A DNA stretch of 64,000 nucleotides from Saccharothrix carnea (lineage in GTDB: Bacteria; Actinomycetota; Actinomycetes; Mycobacteriales; Pseudonocardiaceae): NCBI RefSeq assembly GCF_003014735.1, contig NZ_PYAX01000003.1, forward strand, positions 310,001 to 374,000, in the 5' to 3' direction. Shown piece after piece: positions 16,446 to 25,268 of this stretch. The translations under genes and the position numbers were made by a program. Positions within the stretch are counted from its first letter, which is position 1. Each line of letters opens with the position of its first letter. Below the pieces are notes generated by a model. That model was given only the letters and a program-made list of their open reading frames with translations, made no database searches and had not been told where the DNA came from.

Positions 16446-17816
16446 TCACGGCGTCGGGTCGACGTGGAACGCGTCGCTGTCCAGGATGCGGTCGTAGGAG
16501 TACCACGCTCCCAGCCAGGTGCCGGCGGCCTCGTTGTCCGGGCCGGAGATGCGGCTCACCGAGAACCGCCCGTCCCCACGGGCCGCTCCCTGGTGGGTGG
16601 TGTTGAACGGGTACTCGTCACACTGGTACTTCCCGCCCTCGGCGTACCCGGCGCCCCACTCGGCGACGCACGCCTTCACCGCCTCCGCGCGGTTCTGGTT
16701 GGTGTTGTTGAAGTACCAGCGGGTGAGGGCTTCACCGTTCACCGCACCGGGGATCGTTTTGCCGTCGATGCGCGGGATGGTGAGCTGCGGTGATTGCTGG
16801 GCGAGCCGGTAGTGCGCCGCCGACTCGGTCATCGCCGCGAATTCCGGCCGGCTCACCGGGATGTGCATGACGGCCTTGACCCTGCTGAAGATCGCGGCGT
16901 TGTTGCCGTTGAGGTTCAGGTAGTTGACGGTGTCGTACCGGACCTTCTGCGGCGGGCTGTCCTTCGTCTGGGGCCGCGAGTTGGGCAGCCCGATCACCCG
17001 CGCCGTCGCGCGGGACCAGAAGTCCATGTAGCCGAGTCGGTTGGGGTTCTCCGGCGTCAGCGCCGGCGCAGTGGACGTGAAGCGCGTGGCGTAGGCCGGC
17101 ACGCGTTCCCACTCCGCGAGCGACTTCTCCAGGTCCGTCGGCTGTCGCGGGTCCTCGGTGCACTCGTCGCCGTTCACCAGCGCGGTGCACTCCAAGTCGA
17201 GCTTGAGGAACGTCGCTTCCTTGAGCGCCGGGGTGTTCGAGACGATGTCGTCGACGAACGTGACGAACCGGACCGCCCGGTCGCGCTCCGACCCGAAGCC
17301 CAAAATCGTGACGCGGAAGGTCGACTTCACGGTGACGCACTGGTTGAGGACGCAGATCCGGTCGCCCTTCTCCCCCTTCATGATGCGGCAGAACGCGTAG
17401 TGGTTCTTGATCCACCCGTCGTCCGAGCCGGCGGCGTCAGCGTGCTCGTGGCACTCGTCCGGGGTGGTGATGTAGTCGTACTCGAACGGCGGCGGGGACC
17501 AGCCCTGCGCGGTGAGCTGCGGCGGGCCGTAGTCCGACCGGTAGGTCGCCTTGGCGTCGCGGTCCTCCTGGCGCAGTTGCTCCAGGATGGGCCGCGGACC
17601 GGGGCGCATCCCCGTGTGAGCGGTCACCCCGACTTCGTTCGCCGGGTGGAACTTCAGTTCCGAGGACACCACGGTGCCCTTCGACAGCAGATCGGGTGGA
17701 ATTGAATCGGGGTCCGCCGAAGCCGGCAGCACCCCACCCGCAACCGTGACCGATGTGATCAGTCCTGCCAGCAGGACACGAATCCACCCACGTGATCGTG
17801 TTAAATGATTTTTCAT
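16446..17816 (-). CDS. Secreted protein with C-terminal NucA/NucB-type DNase domain
   Basis: The 456-residue protein starts at ATG 17814-17816 with a Sec signal peptide (KNHLTRSRGWIRVLLAG ..., cleavage likely after PASA near residue 34). The C-terminal ~80 residues match the NucA/NucB deoxyribonuclease pattern: KYQCDEYPFNTTHQGA near 390-405, a DNEAAGTWLGAWY block near 425-437 and RILDSDAFHV near the end. Bacillus NucB and relatives degrade extracellular DNA. The long middle region has several Cys (likely disulfides) and no recognised fold. A neighbouring small gene might be unrelated. It lies inside the DISARM cargo segment. Confidence 0.85.
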   Translation of the reverse strand: MKNHLTRSRGWIRVLLAGLITSVTVAGGVLPASADPDSIPPDLLSKGTVVSSELKFHPANEVGVTAHTGMRPGPRPILEQLRQEDRDAKATYRSDYGPPQLTAQGWSPPPFEYDYITTPDECHEHADAAGSDDGWIKNHYAFCRIMKGEKGDRICVLNQCVTVKSTFRVTILGFGSERDRAVRFVTFVDDIVSNTPALKEATFLKLDLECTALVNGDECTEDPRQPTDLEKSLAEWERVPAYATRFTSTAPALTPENPNRLGYMDFWSRATARVIGLPNSRPQTKDSPPQKVRYDTVNYLNLNGNNAAIFSRVKAVMHIPVSRPEFAAMTESAAHYRLAQQSPQLTIPRIDGKTIPGAVNGEALTRWYFNNTNQNRAEAVKACVAEWGAGYAEGGKYQCDEYPFNTTHQGAARGDGRFSVSRISGPDNEAAGTWLGAWYSYDRILDSDAFHVDPTP

Positions 17817-18097
17817 CGCTCGCCTTCGTTGTCGTGAGAACAACGGCCCGAGAGGCAGCGAACAGCAATCCCCCCAGCGCGTTACCGCGCCCAAATCACA
17901 CAGGACCCCCGTCCAGCAATGTGCCTCCCCTGCACGACCGCGAAGCTAGCAGCGCGCGCCGACACCTGACAACACCTTTAAGTTATTCCAAACCGGTGTG
18001 CATCGACCGTTCGAGGCGACCGTGAACACCGGATTCGTCGACGTGATTCCGCGCAAGCACCCGACCAAGCTGCGGTCCGCGATTCCCCTCCTGGACA
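17817..18097. other. Upstream region of the secreted nuclease gene
   Basis: 281 bases with no credible gene lie between the nuclease start (17816) and the stop of the next minus-strand gene (18098). The part at 17960-18000 is locally AT-rich (ACACCTTTAAGTTATTCC), a plausible promoter zone for the nuclease gene. No tight inverted repeat seen. Confidence 0.4.
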
Positions 18098-18496
18098 TCA
18101 GCCCCACGGCAACCGGATCACCTGCCGCCGCCCACCGAACTTCGCCGCCAGGACGCGCTCCGCCTCGGTGGCAGCCGCCGACGTCGTCGGCATCTCCGGG
18201 TCACCGGGCGGCGGGATGGTCAGCACTTCCCGGATCGTGCGGACCGGCGTGTCCTCACACGAGTAGACCAACCACTCCGGCGTGAACGGGTCGGCCTCCG
18301 GCGAGGGCAGCACGACCCGGTAACCCCACGCGTAGCCCTCGTACAGCAGGACGATCACGTCGGCCAGGGACGCGCACCTCCAGCGGAACACCGCCGCGAT
18401 CGCCTCCGGCGAGGTGCGGTTCGGAACGAAGTGGAACACCCACCGCCGCCGGACCAACTCGGCCAGCCACTCGTCCAGCATCGCCGAGTCGATCAC
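18098..18496 (-). CDS. Hypothetical protein, second of an overlapping pair
   Basis: The 132-residue protein begins at a GTG whose GTGA overlaps the stop of the gene before it (18493-18496), so the pair is translationally coupled. It reads VIDSAMLDEWLAELVRRRW at the start, with WVFHFVPNRTSPEAIAAVFR near residue 19 and a C-terminal basic FGGRRQVIRLPWG. No membrane segment or catalytic motif is visible. No function is recognised. Confidence 0.62.
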   Translation of the reverse strand: MIDSAMLDEWLAELVRRRWVFHFVPNRTSPEAIAAVFRWRCASLADVIVLLYEGYAWGYRVVLPSPEADPFTPEWLVYSCEDTPVRTIREVLTIPPPGDPEMPTTSAAATEAERVLAAKFGGRRQVIRLPWG

Positions 18497-18780
18497 GGTT
18501 CCGCGGGGCGGTCGACAGGGCGGTCGACCCACACGAGCCGGGCCGCTTCGCCATCGACGCCGAACAACCGCGCCGCCCGCTCCGGCGACCGGAAGCTCAC
18601 CCATCGATCACCGGCTGCCGAGACGACCCGGACGCGGTCGCTCCAGGCCATCCCCCATGCCCCCACCTCGGCATCCCGGTACTCGCCGAACTCTCGGACC
18701 AGCGCGAACAGCCGTGGACGACTCTCTTCCACCAGGTCGCTCACGAACTCCTCGTACTCCGTCACCCCTGCGAGTGCCAT
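18493..18780 (-). CDS. Hypothetical protein, first of an overlapping pair
   Basis: The 95-residue acidic protein (MALAGVTEYEEFVSDLVEES) contains one Trp-rich middle section (GAWGMAWSDRVRV) and a C-terminal FRSPERAARLFGVDGEAARL. It looks like a small soluble protein and is coupled to the following 132-residue gene. Neither is recognised. A 112-base gap separates its start from the divergent XRE regulator gene. Confidence 0.6.
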   Translation of the reverse strand: MALAGVTEYEEFVSDLVEESRPRLFALVREFGEYRDAEVGAWGMAWSDRVRVVSAAGDRWVSFRSPERAARLFGVDGEAARLVWVDRPVDRPAEP

Positions 18781-18892
18781 CCCCGAACCTCTCGTGTCGT
18801 AGCCATCTGATCACGGTGTGTGCCGCTACAGTGCCTGACGGGATAGCTGAACAGAAAGTGAGATCTCACATGTGCACCCTTTTGGAGGACGG

Positions 18893-19777
18893 ATGACGCA
18901 GAACTTCGATGGAGCTGCCAGCGCCACCGTGCGGAGGTGGCAGCTCACCGAGACTCTTCGGCAACTCCGAGACGAGCGCGGCCTGACAATCGACCAAGTG
19001 GTGGAGCTGCTGGCCGAGCGGTCGAGCAAGTGGTCCCGCTCGAAGCTCAGCCGCATCGAGATCCGCGAACAACGCGTGAAGTCACACGAGGTCGAACTGC
19101 TGCTCGACGTCTACGGTGTCACCGACGACAATCTGCGCACGTGGCTGCTCGGACTCGCCGCCACAGCCCACGAACGCGGCTACTGGCTGTCGATCCGCAA
19201 GGACCTGCCCGAGGACTTCCACCACCTGCTGAACGTCGAAGCCGCACTCGTGGCCCGACGCCAGTTCGAGACGATGGTCGTCCCGGGCCTGCTCCAGACC
19301 GCCGAGTACATGCGGGCGCTGATCTACGGCGCGAACCCCGGCTTGGCGCACGAGGTCGTGGAACGCCGCGTCGTCGCGCGACTGGCCCGGCAGCAGGTCC
19401 TCGCCAGGCCGGACCCCTTGCGGTTCCACGTGATCCTCGAAGAAGCGATCTTCGAACGGCCGGTCGGCTCGGCACTCGCCATGCGCAACCAGCTCCGACG
19501 CCTGCTCGACACCGAGCACGAGGACCACATCACGGTGCAGGTGCTGCCCAAGTCAGCCGGCGCGACACCCGCTCTCGACGGCCCGTTCTCGATCCTGAGC
19601 CTGCCCGAGCCGATTCCCGACTTCGGCTACGCAGAAGGGCCAGGCGGTGCCGTCTACATCGAAGACCGCACCGAGGTTCGCACTTGCACCGAGCGCTGGG
19701 GCATCCTCACCCAGCGATCATTGTCGCCCGTCGACTCGCTGGACGCGATCAGGGAGGCGGTGAAGACTTACGCATAA
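18893..19777 (+). CDS. XRE-family regulator with DUF5753 domain
   Basis: Starting at ATG 18893 (GGAGG at 18884-18888) the protein has 294 residues. A helix-turn-helix of the XRE type occupies about residues 15-75 (LRQLRDERGLTIDQVVELLA ... SKLSRIE), followed by DUF5753 to the end (QFETMVVPGLLQTAEYMRAL near 130, VILEEAIFERPVG near 180, TVQVLPKSAG near 210). Such proteins are very common in mycelial actinobacteria, nearly always followed by a DUF397 gene, as here. The pair is often said to act as a regulator with a small partner; a toxin-antitoxin-like role has been proposed. Ligand and operator are unknown. Confidence 0.92.
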   Translation: MTQNFDGAASATVRRWQLTETLRQLRDERGLTIDQVVELLAERSSKWSRSKLSRIEIREQRVKSHEVELLLDVYGVTDDNLRTWLLGLAATAHERGYWLSIRKDLPEDFHHLLNVEAALVARRQFETMVVPGLLQTAEYMRALIYGANPGLAHEVVERRVVARLARQQVLARPDPLRFHVILEEAIFERPVGSALAMRNQLRRLLDTEHEDHITVQVLPKSAGATPALDGPFSILSLPEPIPDFGYAEGPGGAVYIEDRTEVRTCTERWGILTQRSLSPVDSLDAIREAVKTYA

Positions 19778-19800
19778 CCGATACCTGACGAGGATGTGGG

Positions 19801-19980
19801 ATGACCAACTGGCGCAAGAGCAGTTACTCCGGCAGCGGTGGCACCGGCGGCGGGGACTGCGTCGAGGTGGCCGTGCTCGGCAAGCGGTTCGCCGTGCGGG
19901 ACAGCAAGAACCCGGACGCCGGGACGGTCACCGTCACCCGCGCCTGGCTCGACGTGATCAAGGCCGGCGCGATCAAGTAG
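19801..19980 (+). CDS. DUF397 protein
   Basis: The 59-residue protein starts at ATG 19801, 23 bases after the XRE regulator. It has the DUF397 signature NWRKSSYSGSGG...DCVEVA and FAVRDSKNPDAG followed by the W-x-x-x-I-x-A-G-x-(I/F) end (AWLDVIKAGAIK). DUF397 proteins pair with XRE-DUF5753 regulators and probably form a functional unit with them. Confidence 0.93.
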   Translation: MTNWRKSSYSGSGGTGGGDCVEVAVLGKRFAVRDSKNPDAGTVTVTRAWLDVIKAGAIK

Positions 19981-20100
19981 CACGACGCGGAAGTCGTTGT
20001 GCACCAAGGGATTCGTAACCGTGGGCACTCACCCGGACGATGCGCGGACTCGCCCGGTCGAGTGATGACCTGCGAATACGCGTTCGAATAGCATCGAGGC

Positions 20101-21285
20101 ATGGATCTCTCGCCCGCGTTGCTGACCGAGGACGACGTGGTCGCCGCTCTCGCGGCGACCGAGGCGTCCGTGCGGGCGGCGCACCGGCGACGCCTGGAAC
20201 TCTTGGCCGAGGCGCTGCGGTGCGGTTACGACCTCGATGCCTGCCGCCAAGTGATGCGGGTCGATCCGGCCGAGTTGAAGCAGTGGACCGCCCAGGTGGA
20301 ACTGTTCCTGCCCTCGATCACCCCGACCGGACAGCCCTTGCCGCCGTTGCACCCCGCCGTCGGCGCGGTGTTGGCGGACGCGGAGTTGTCGGACCGGCAC
20401 CTGCGGGAGTTGACCCGCGCCATCGTGACCTTGAAACTGCCCGACGAGTCGGAGCCGATCCTGGTCGAGGCGGCGCGGTCGGTCGAGCCGAAAGTGGTCC
20501 GGCAACTGGCCGACCGGATCCGGGACCGCCTCGACCAGGACGCGGTCGACGAGATCGACGAGCCCGCCGCCGAACCCGCCGACGTGCTCCACCTGCGGGA
20601 CTTGCCCGGAGGCAGGGTGGAGTTCTGGGGTGAGCTCTCGGCCGAGACCGGCGCCCGGTTCACCGCGATGCTGGAACCGTTGTCGCAGCCGCGTCCGGAC
20701 GGCCCGAAGGACCGGGCGCACCGGTTGGGTGAGGCGTTCGGGGACCTGGTGTCGTTGGCCTCCCGGTCCGAGCACCTGCCGTCCGAGGCGGGAGAGCGTC
20801 CGCACATCAGCGTCGTGGTCGACTTCGAGACCTTGCGGCACGGGATCGGGCACGCGGTGCTCGACGGGGACCACTACCTCAGCGCCGCCCAAGCTCGTCG
20901 GATCGCTTGCGACGCCAGAGTGATCCCGGTGGTGCTGGGCGGCAACTCGGAAGTGCTAGACCTGGGGCGCACCAAGCGGACCGTCAGCGTGGCGCAGCGC
21001 AAGGCCCTGCACGCCCGTGACCGTGGCTGCGCCTTCCCGGGCTGCGGGCGACCGCCGAAGTGGTGCGACGCCCACCACGTCAGGTTTTGGATGAACGGCG
21101 GGGGCACCGATCTGGACAACCTGGTGCTGCTGTGCAGGACTCACCACAGCCTCATCCACCACTCGCGCTGGACCATCACCATGACCGGCGGGGTGCCCGC
21201 GTTCATCCCACCCCGCCACGTCGATCCGGCCCAACGCCCTCGCCAGAACCTCCTCCACCGACCACCGGCGAGCCTCGCGGCCTGA
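20101..21285 (+). CDS. DUF222 / HNH endonuclease (13E12-repeat type)
   Basis: The 394-residue protein has an N-terminal DUF222 helical region (residues 1-300) and a C-terminal HNH domain: RDRGCAFPGCGRPPKWCDAH near 305-324, DLDNLVLLCRTHH near 333-345 and a short tail. The Cys pairs and the HH/N/H residues of the zinc finger and active site are all present. These proteins are found in many copies in actinobacterial genomes and related to mycobacterial 13E12 repeat proteins; their biological role is unproved. Its 3' end is close to the convergent drmMI copy 2 (41 bases). Confidence 0.9.
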   Translation: MDLSPALLTEDDVVAALAATEASVRAAHRRRLELLAEALRCGYDLDACRQVMRVDPAELKQWTAQVELFLPSITPTGQPLPPLHPAVGAVLADAELSDRHLRELTRAIVTLKLPDESEPILVEAARSVEPKVVRQLADRIRDRLDQDAVDEIDEPAAEPADVLHLRDLPGGRVEFWGELSAETGARFTAMLEPLSQPRPDGPKDRAHRLGEAFGDLVSLASRSEHLPSEAGERPHISVVVDFETLRHGIGHAVLDGDHYLSAAQARRIACDARVIPVVLGGNSEVLDLGRTKRTVSVAQRKALHARDRGCAFPGCGRPPKWCDAHHVRFWMNGGGTDLDNLVLLCRTHHSLIHHSRWTITMTGGVPAFIPPRHVDPAQRPRQNLLHRPPASLAA

Positions 21286-21326
21286 TCGCACACCCGGTAC
21301 CGGCACTTGACCGACTGGTCCGAGTG

Positions 21327-24300
21327 CTAGAACAACGCGCCTTCGGGCGGGAACAGTTCGCCTTCGATCGACGGCAGGGCAGCGGGAGCCGCCTTCCGCT
21401 TGCCCTTCCCTTTGTTGTGCAAGCCCTTGGCGACCTCTTCGGCATACCGCTGGTGGTTGAGTTCGAGCAACCGGTCCAACACCTCGACCTGCACGACGGG
21501 GTCGATCGTGAACCGCCGCCCCTGCCGCGTGTCGTAGAAGCCGTGGTTGAGGTCGAGATCGGTCCACCCATACGCCTCGGCCACCGCGTAGTCGACCTCG
21601 GTGTGAATCTCCCGCAACCGCCGCACTTCGGCATCGCCGACGCCATCGTTGTGCACCAGGTTGTAGAGCTTGGTCAACCCGAGTTGCCTCCCCAACATCA
21701 CCCCACGCCGGAACGAGTGCAACTCCTCCCCCACTCGATCCATCCGCGCCGTCAACTCAGGCTGTGCAAACGTCTCGAACCCGTCGGAGGGCGTGTACCG
21801 CAACCGCGTTTCAAGGGTCGACGCAGCCTTGATAGTCCACCAAGCGAAGTGAACACCACTAGAGAGAAGCGCCAAGAATGCATCACGATCACTTGCGAAC
21901 ACAACTGTGGCATCACTGAAAACCTGCCCCGTTGGAACCCAAAGAGGAAGACCCATCTTCGTGTGCCTCGTAAGCGCAAGAACCCGCCTTAGCCCCAAAA
22001 TAGCGGCATACAATTCAGCTCTCGGCCTCCAATACTGCCACCAACGTTCGCGCAACCCCTCATAGCTTCCAACAGACTTAAGTTGACGCTGAGGCTTAAT
22101 TTTGTTCTCAGCAATGCGAAAGACTTCGACATACTCCGCAGCCCGCTCTTCGCTCCAGGTGTGAAAGTTTACAATCCACCTTTCCGCCAGACACTCGGGG
22201 TTCGAGTTCAACTCCTCTCCGATCAGATACGGAAGAACCACCTCGCGGTTTCGTTCACCAGAAGCAATCAGCGCCAATGCCGAATCTTCAGAGAGGAAAA
22301 ATTCATCACCCCATACAATGCTACCTTGAAATGCCTTGCCCGAGTTTCCCGCTAGCCGGTAAGGGTTGCCTGCAACCCTCGAACTCGCTTCCAAGGAGGG
22401 TGTTATGGAACTTACATCGCGTCCCTCAAGCCAAGGCGAGCCACTTGCATCACGCCCCACCCAGAGCAGCGACACCTCCAGCGATGCGGTTCCCGGCCAG
22501 GGCTGGGACTTCACCGCGCGGTAGATGTTCCAGCCCTTGTCCACCGCCTGGTCCAGACCGACCTCTCGGGTATCCCCCTGCGCAATGGTGTTGGTGGCGA
22601 TGATCCCGACCCGTCCCCGGTCCGCGACCTCCAGGTCCCGCAACAGGAAGTAGGAGCACAGGTCCGCGTTGCCCGGCTTGTCCTTGGCGATCCGCTGCTT
22701 CAGGTACTCGCGCACGTCGACACCGAGCGCGCCGCTGACCCGTTTGCCGCCAATGAACGGCGGATTGCCCACGATCGCGTCGAAACCGCCGCGCCGCATG
22801 ACCTCCGGAAACTCCAGCGCCCAGTGGAACGGCCTGATGGGCTGGGGCCGCGTGCCCTTCAACCACTCGTTGACCACACCGACCAGTGCCCGCTCAACGG
22901 GACTGTCGCCGTCCTGTTCCTTCAACAGCTCGAAGGCTTCGTCCACCTGGCTGGTCAGCCGGTCCCGGTAGCGGTCCTCGTTCTGCCCCGCCGTGCTGAG
23001 CGCGGCACCGACCACCACATCGGCGACCAACCGCAGTCGCCGGGTCAGCTTCTCGGCCTGGGCCAGCTTGGCGGTCTTCTCCTCGATGTCGCGCGCGTCT
23101 TTCGCGGCGCTGTCCTCGATCTCCTGGCGCAGTTCGGCGACCTGGCTCAGCGTCGGTCCGATCGACGTGCTGGCGTGGCCGGCGAGCCAGCCCGCCTCGC
23201 CGGCGTCCTCGCTCATCCTCGGGGGATCGATGTGGAAGCGCTCGACCTGCTCCTCCCTGGTCACGCCGATCAGCGAGTCGCCGCAGCGCAGTGCGTGGTC
23301 GAGGAAGCTGAAGGGCTTGTTGCGTTCCAGCGTCACCAGCCACATCGACAGCTTGGCCAGTTCGACCGCCATGTCGTCGCGGTCCACGCCGTAGACGCAC
23401 TTGGCCGCCACGCGCCGCATGGCGGCGAGCTTCACGTCCTCGGCAGTCCCACCGACGCCCTCGGGCAGTCCTTCGCGCTCCCATGCCTCCACCAGCCGCG
23501 TCGCGAGGTAGTCGCACGCCGAGACCAGGAACGCGCCGGAGCCCATCGTCGGGTCGCAGACCTTGAGCGCCAGCAACTCCTTCGCCGTGCGCAGCCGCGA
23601 CACACCCGGCTCGTCCTTGATGTAGCAGAGCGGCGCGAGGGTGTGCTCCACGATCTCCCGCGCGAGCTTTTTGGGCGTGTAGTGGGTGCCGGTGGCCCTG
23701 CGGTCGCCGACCTTGGTGAACAGGACCGACCGGGCCGGGAACACGGTGGGCTCGCCGCGCAGGTCCCGGCGCAGCAATCCCCAGAAGGGCCGCACGCGCT
23801 CGGCCAGCTCGGAGTCGTTGTCGCAGGCGGCGTGCAGCGCAGCCAGGTCGGCCGGGGTGGGCTTGGCGGCCAGCGCCTTCTCCACCTGCTTGACGGTGAG
23901 GCCGCAGACCTCCTTGAAGTCGACCCCGGCCTCGACTGCGGACAGCGGCAGCTCGGGCTCGTGCTTGCCGATCAGCCCGACGTAGGGCTCATGGACCTTC
24001 TTGCACGAGAACTCCAGCAGGCCCTCGTAGACGTGGCCGATCTGCTCGACGTCCAGGCCCGTGTAGCTCAGCCGCTCCGCCGCTTTGCCCCGGTGCTTGA
24101 GCACCAGCAGCGCGTCCAGGACCTCGTGCACCACGCGGTCGGTCACGCCCATGCCCGTCAGCCACGGGTGTGCGGCCGGGTCGAACAAAGAGCCGCCGTG
24201 GGCGGGGACGCGCAGCTCGGGGTGCTCGCAGCCGCCGTGGATGGCGGCGAACGTGGCCAGCAGACGCAGCCAGGCGGCGCTGCGCCGGTCGCCGACCTCC

Positions 24301-25268
24301 TCGCCGTGCCGGTCGCGGTCCTCGGCCAGCTGCTCGTAGAGCGCGGTGACGGCGTACCCGTCGTGGTAGACGGGGTCCTTGATCGGCAGCAACTCGCGCT
24401 GCTCGGCGTAGAGCAGGAACACCAGCCGCATGAGCGTGGTGAGCGCCCCGCGGTAGACGTCGCGCTCCGCGACGTCGGCCAGCGGCGTCCCGGCGGCCTC
24501 GCGGTCGAGCCGGGCGAACTCACTGACCAGCAGCTCCACGGCCTGTCGGACCTGCGCGCCCAGGGTATCGGTGACCTGGGTCTGCTCGTCCTCGGTGCGG
24601 GCGAACAGGGCGGCCGTGGTGTCCGGCCGGTCTGCGGGGGCCAACATCCGCTGTGCCGACAGCAGCGATACGAACGCGCGCAGCAGTAGCGGCTCCTCCG
24701 ACCACAGGTCGGCGTCGAACACCGCCGTGCTGGTCGGGCCGCCCGGCCGGGCGTGGACGAGGGTCCAGAGCTTGCCGTCGGTGAGCAGCGCCAGGGGCGT
24801 GGCGGTGTCCCGGCAGACACGCGCCACCAGTTCCGGGTCGGCGTCGCGGCGGTAGACGTGCAGCCGCGCCGCCGTGCCGCCGGACGCGCCCGGGTCGGGG
24901 CCGAAGACCACCTGGTCGGGCTGGAGAGGGCCGGGGACGGTCACCTCGGCCACGGCGGTGTCGCGCAGCGCGGAAGCCGGGTAGCGCAGCAACTCGCCGA
25001 GCACGAGGTCCTGCCAGGCGGTCCGCAGCGACGTCGGGTCGGCGTCGAACTCGGCCCACGCCTGCCGCACCCGGTCGCGGGTGTGCGCGGGCAGCACCTC
25101 GATGCCGTTCGGGAACACCTCGGTCAGCACCGGCAGCGCGATGAACGGGCCGTCCGGGCGCAGCAGCGCGATCCACTCGGCGTGCTGCTCGGCCGGGGAG
25201 GATGCCGGGGAGCGCCGGGGTCGGGCCGCCGACTTCGGCTTCGCGCCCCTCGTCAGGGTCGTGGTCAT
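21327..25268 (-). CDS. drmMI: DrmMI copy 2, DISARM adenine-N6 DNA methyltransferase
   Basis: The 1313-residue Eco57I-type methylase starts at ATG 25266-25268, overlapping the drmD stop (ATGA), so drmD and this gene are coupled. Motif I VCDPTMGSGAFLVS is near residue 565-580 and GNPPFIGG near 833-840. N-terminal and catalytic parts closely match copy 1; the C-terminal target-recognition part (about 940-1145, coordinates 21830-22440) differs much more and has GC of only 43-52% in sampled 60-base lines, against about 75% in the catalytic part. Therefore the recognition region seems to be imported from another source. Function: host modification for DISARM, probably N6-methyladenine at an unknown site. 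Confidence 0.94.
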   Translation of the reverse strand: MTTTLTRGAKPKSAARPRRSPASSPAEQHAEWIALLRPDGPFIALPVLTEVFPNGIEVLPAHTRDRVRQAWAEFDADPTSLRTAWQDLVLGELLRYPASALRDTAVAEVTVPGPLQPDQVVFGPDPGASGGTAARLHVYRRDADPELVARVCRDTATPLALLTDGKLWTLVHARPGGPTSTAVFDADLWSEEPLLLRAFVSLLSAQRMLAPADRPDTTAALFARTEDEQTQVTDTLGAQVRQAVELLVSEFARLDREAAGTPLADVAERDVYRGALTTLMRLVFLLYAEQRELLPIKDPVYHDGYAVTALYEQLAEDRDRHGEEVGDRRSAAWLRLLATFAAIHGGCEHPELRVPAHGGSLFDPAAHPWLTGMGVTDRVVHEVLDALLVLKHRGKAAERLSYTGLDVEQIGHVYEGLLEFSCKKVHEPYVGLIGKHEPELPLSAVEAGVDFKEVCGLTVKQVEKALAAKPTPADLAALHAACDNDSELAERVRPFWGLLRRDLRGEPTVFPARSVLFTKVGDRRATGTHYTPKKLAREIVEHTLAPLCYIKDEPGVSRLRTAKELLALKVCDPTMGSGAFLVSACDYLATRLVEAWEREGLPEGVGGTAEDVKLAAMRRVAAKCVYGVDRDDMAVELAKLSMWLVTLERNKPFSFLDHALRCGDSLIGVTREEQVERFHIDPPRMSEDAGEAGWLAGHASTSIGPTLSQVAELRQEIEDSAAKDARDIEEKTAKLAQAEKLTRRLRLVADVVVGAALSTAGQNEDRYRDRLTSQVDEAFELLKEQDGDSPVERALVGVVNEWLKGTRPQPIRPFHWALEFPEVMRRGGFDAIVGNPPFIGGKRVSGALGVDVREYLKQRIAKDKPGNADLCSYFLLRDLEVADRGRVGIIATNTIAQGDTREVGLDQAVDKGWNIYRAVKSQPWPGTASLEVSLLWVGRDASGSPWLEGRDVSSITPSLEASSRVAGNPYRLAGNSGKAFQGSIVWGDEFFLSEDSALALIASGERNREVVLPYLIGEELNSNPECLAERWIVNFHTWSEERAAEYVEVFRIAENKIKPQRQLKSVGSYEGLRERWWQYWRPRAELYAAILGLRRVLALTRHTKMGLPLWVPTGQVFSDATVVFASDRDAFLALLSSGVHFAWWTIKAASTLETRLRYTPSDGFETFAQPELTARMDRVGEELHSFRRGVMLGRQLGLTKLYNLVHNDGVGDAEVRRLREIHTEVDYAVAEAYGWTDLDLNHGFYDTRQGRRFTIDPVVQVEVLDRLLELNHQRYAEEVAKGLHNKGKGKRKAAPAALPSIEGELFPPEGALF

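Noticed and set aside
22824-24689. Long plus-strand frame opposite drmMI copy 2
   Set aside because: Low-complexity composition and full overlap with a methylase having clear motifs.
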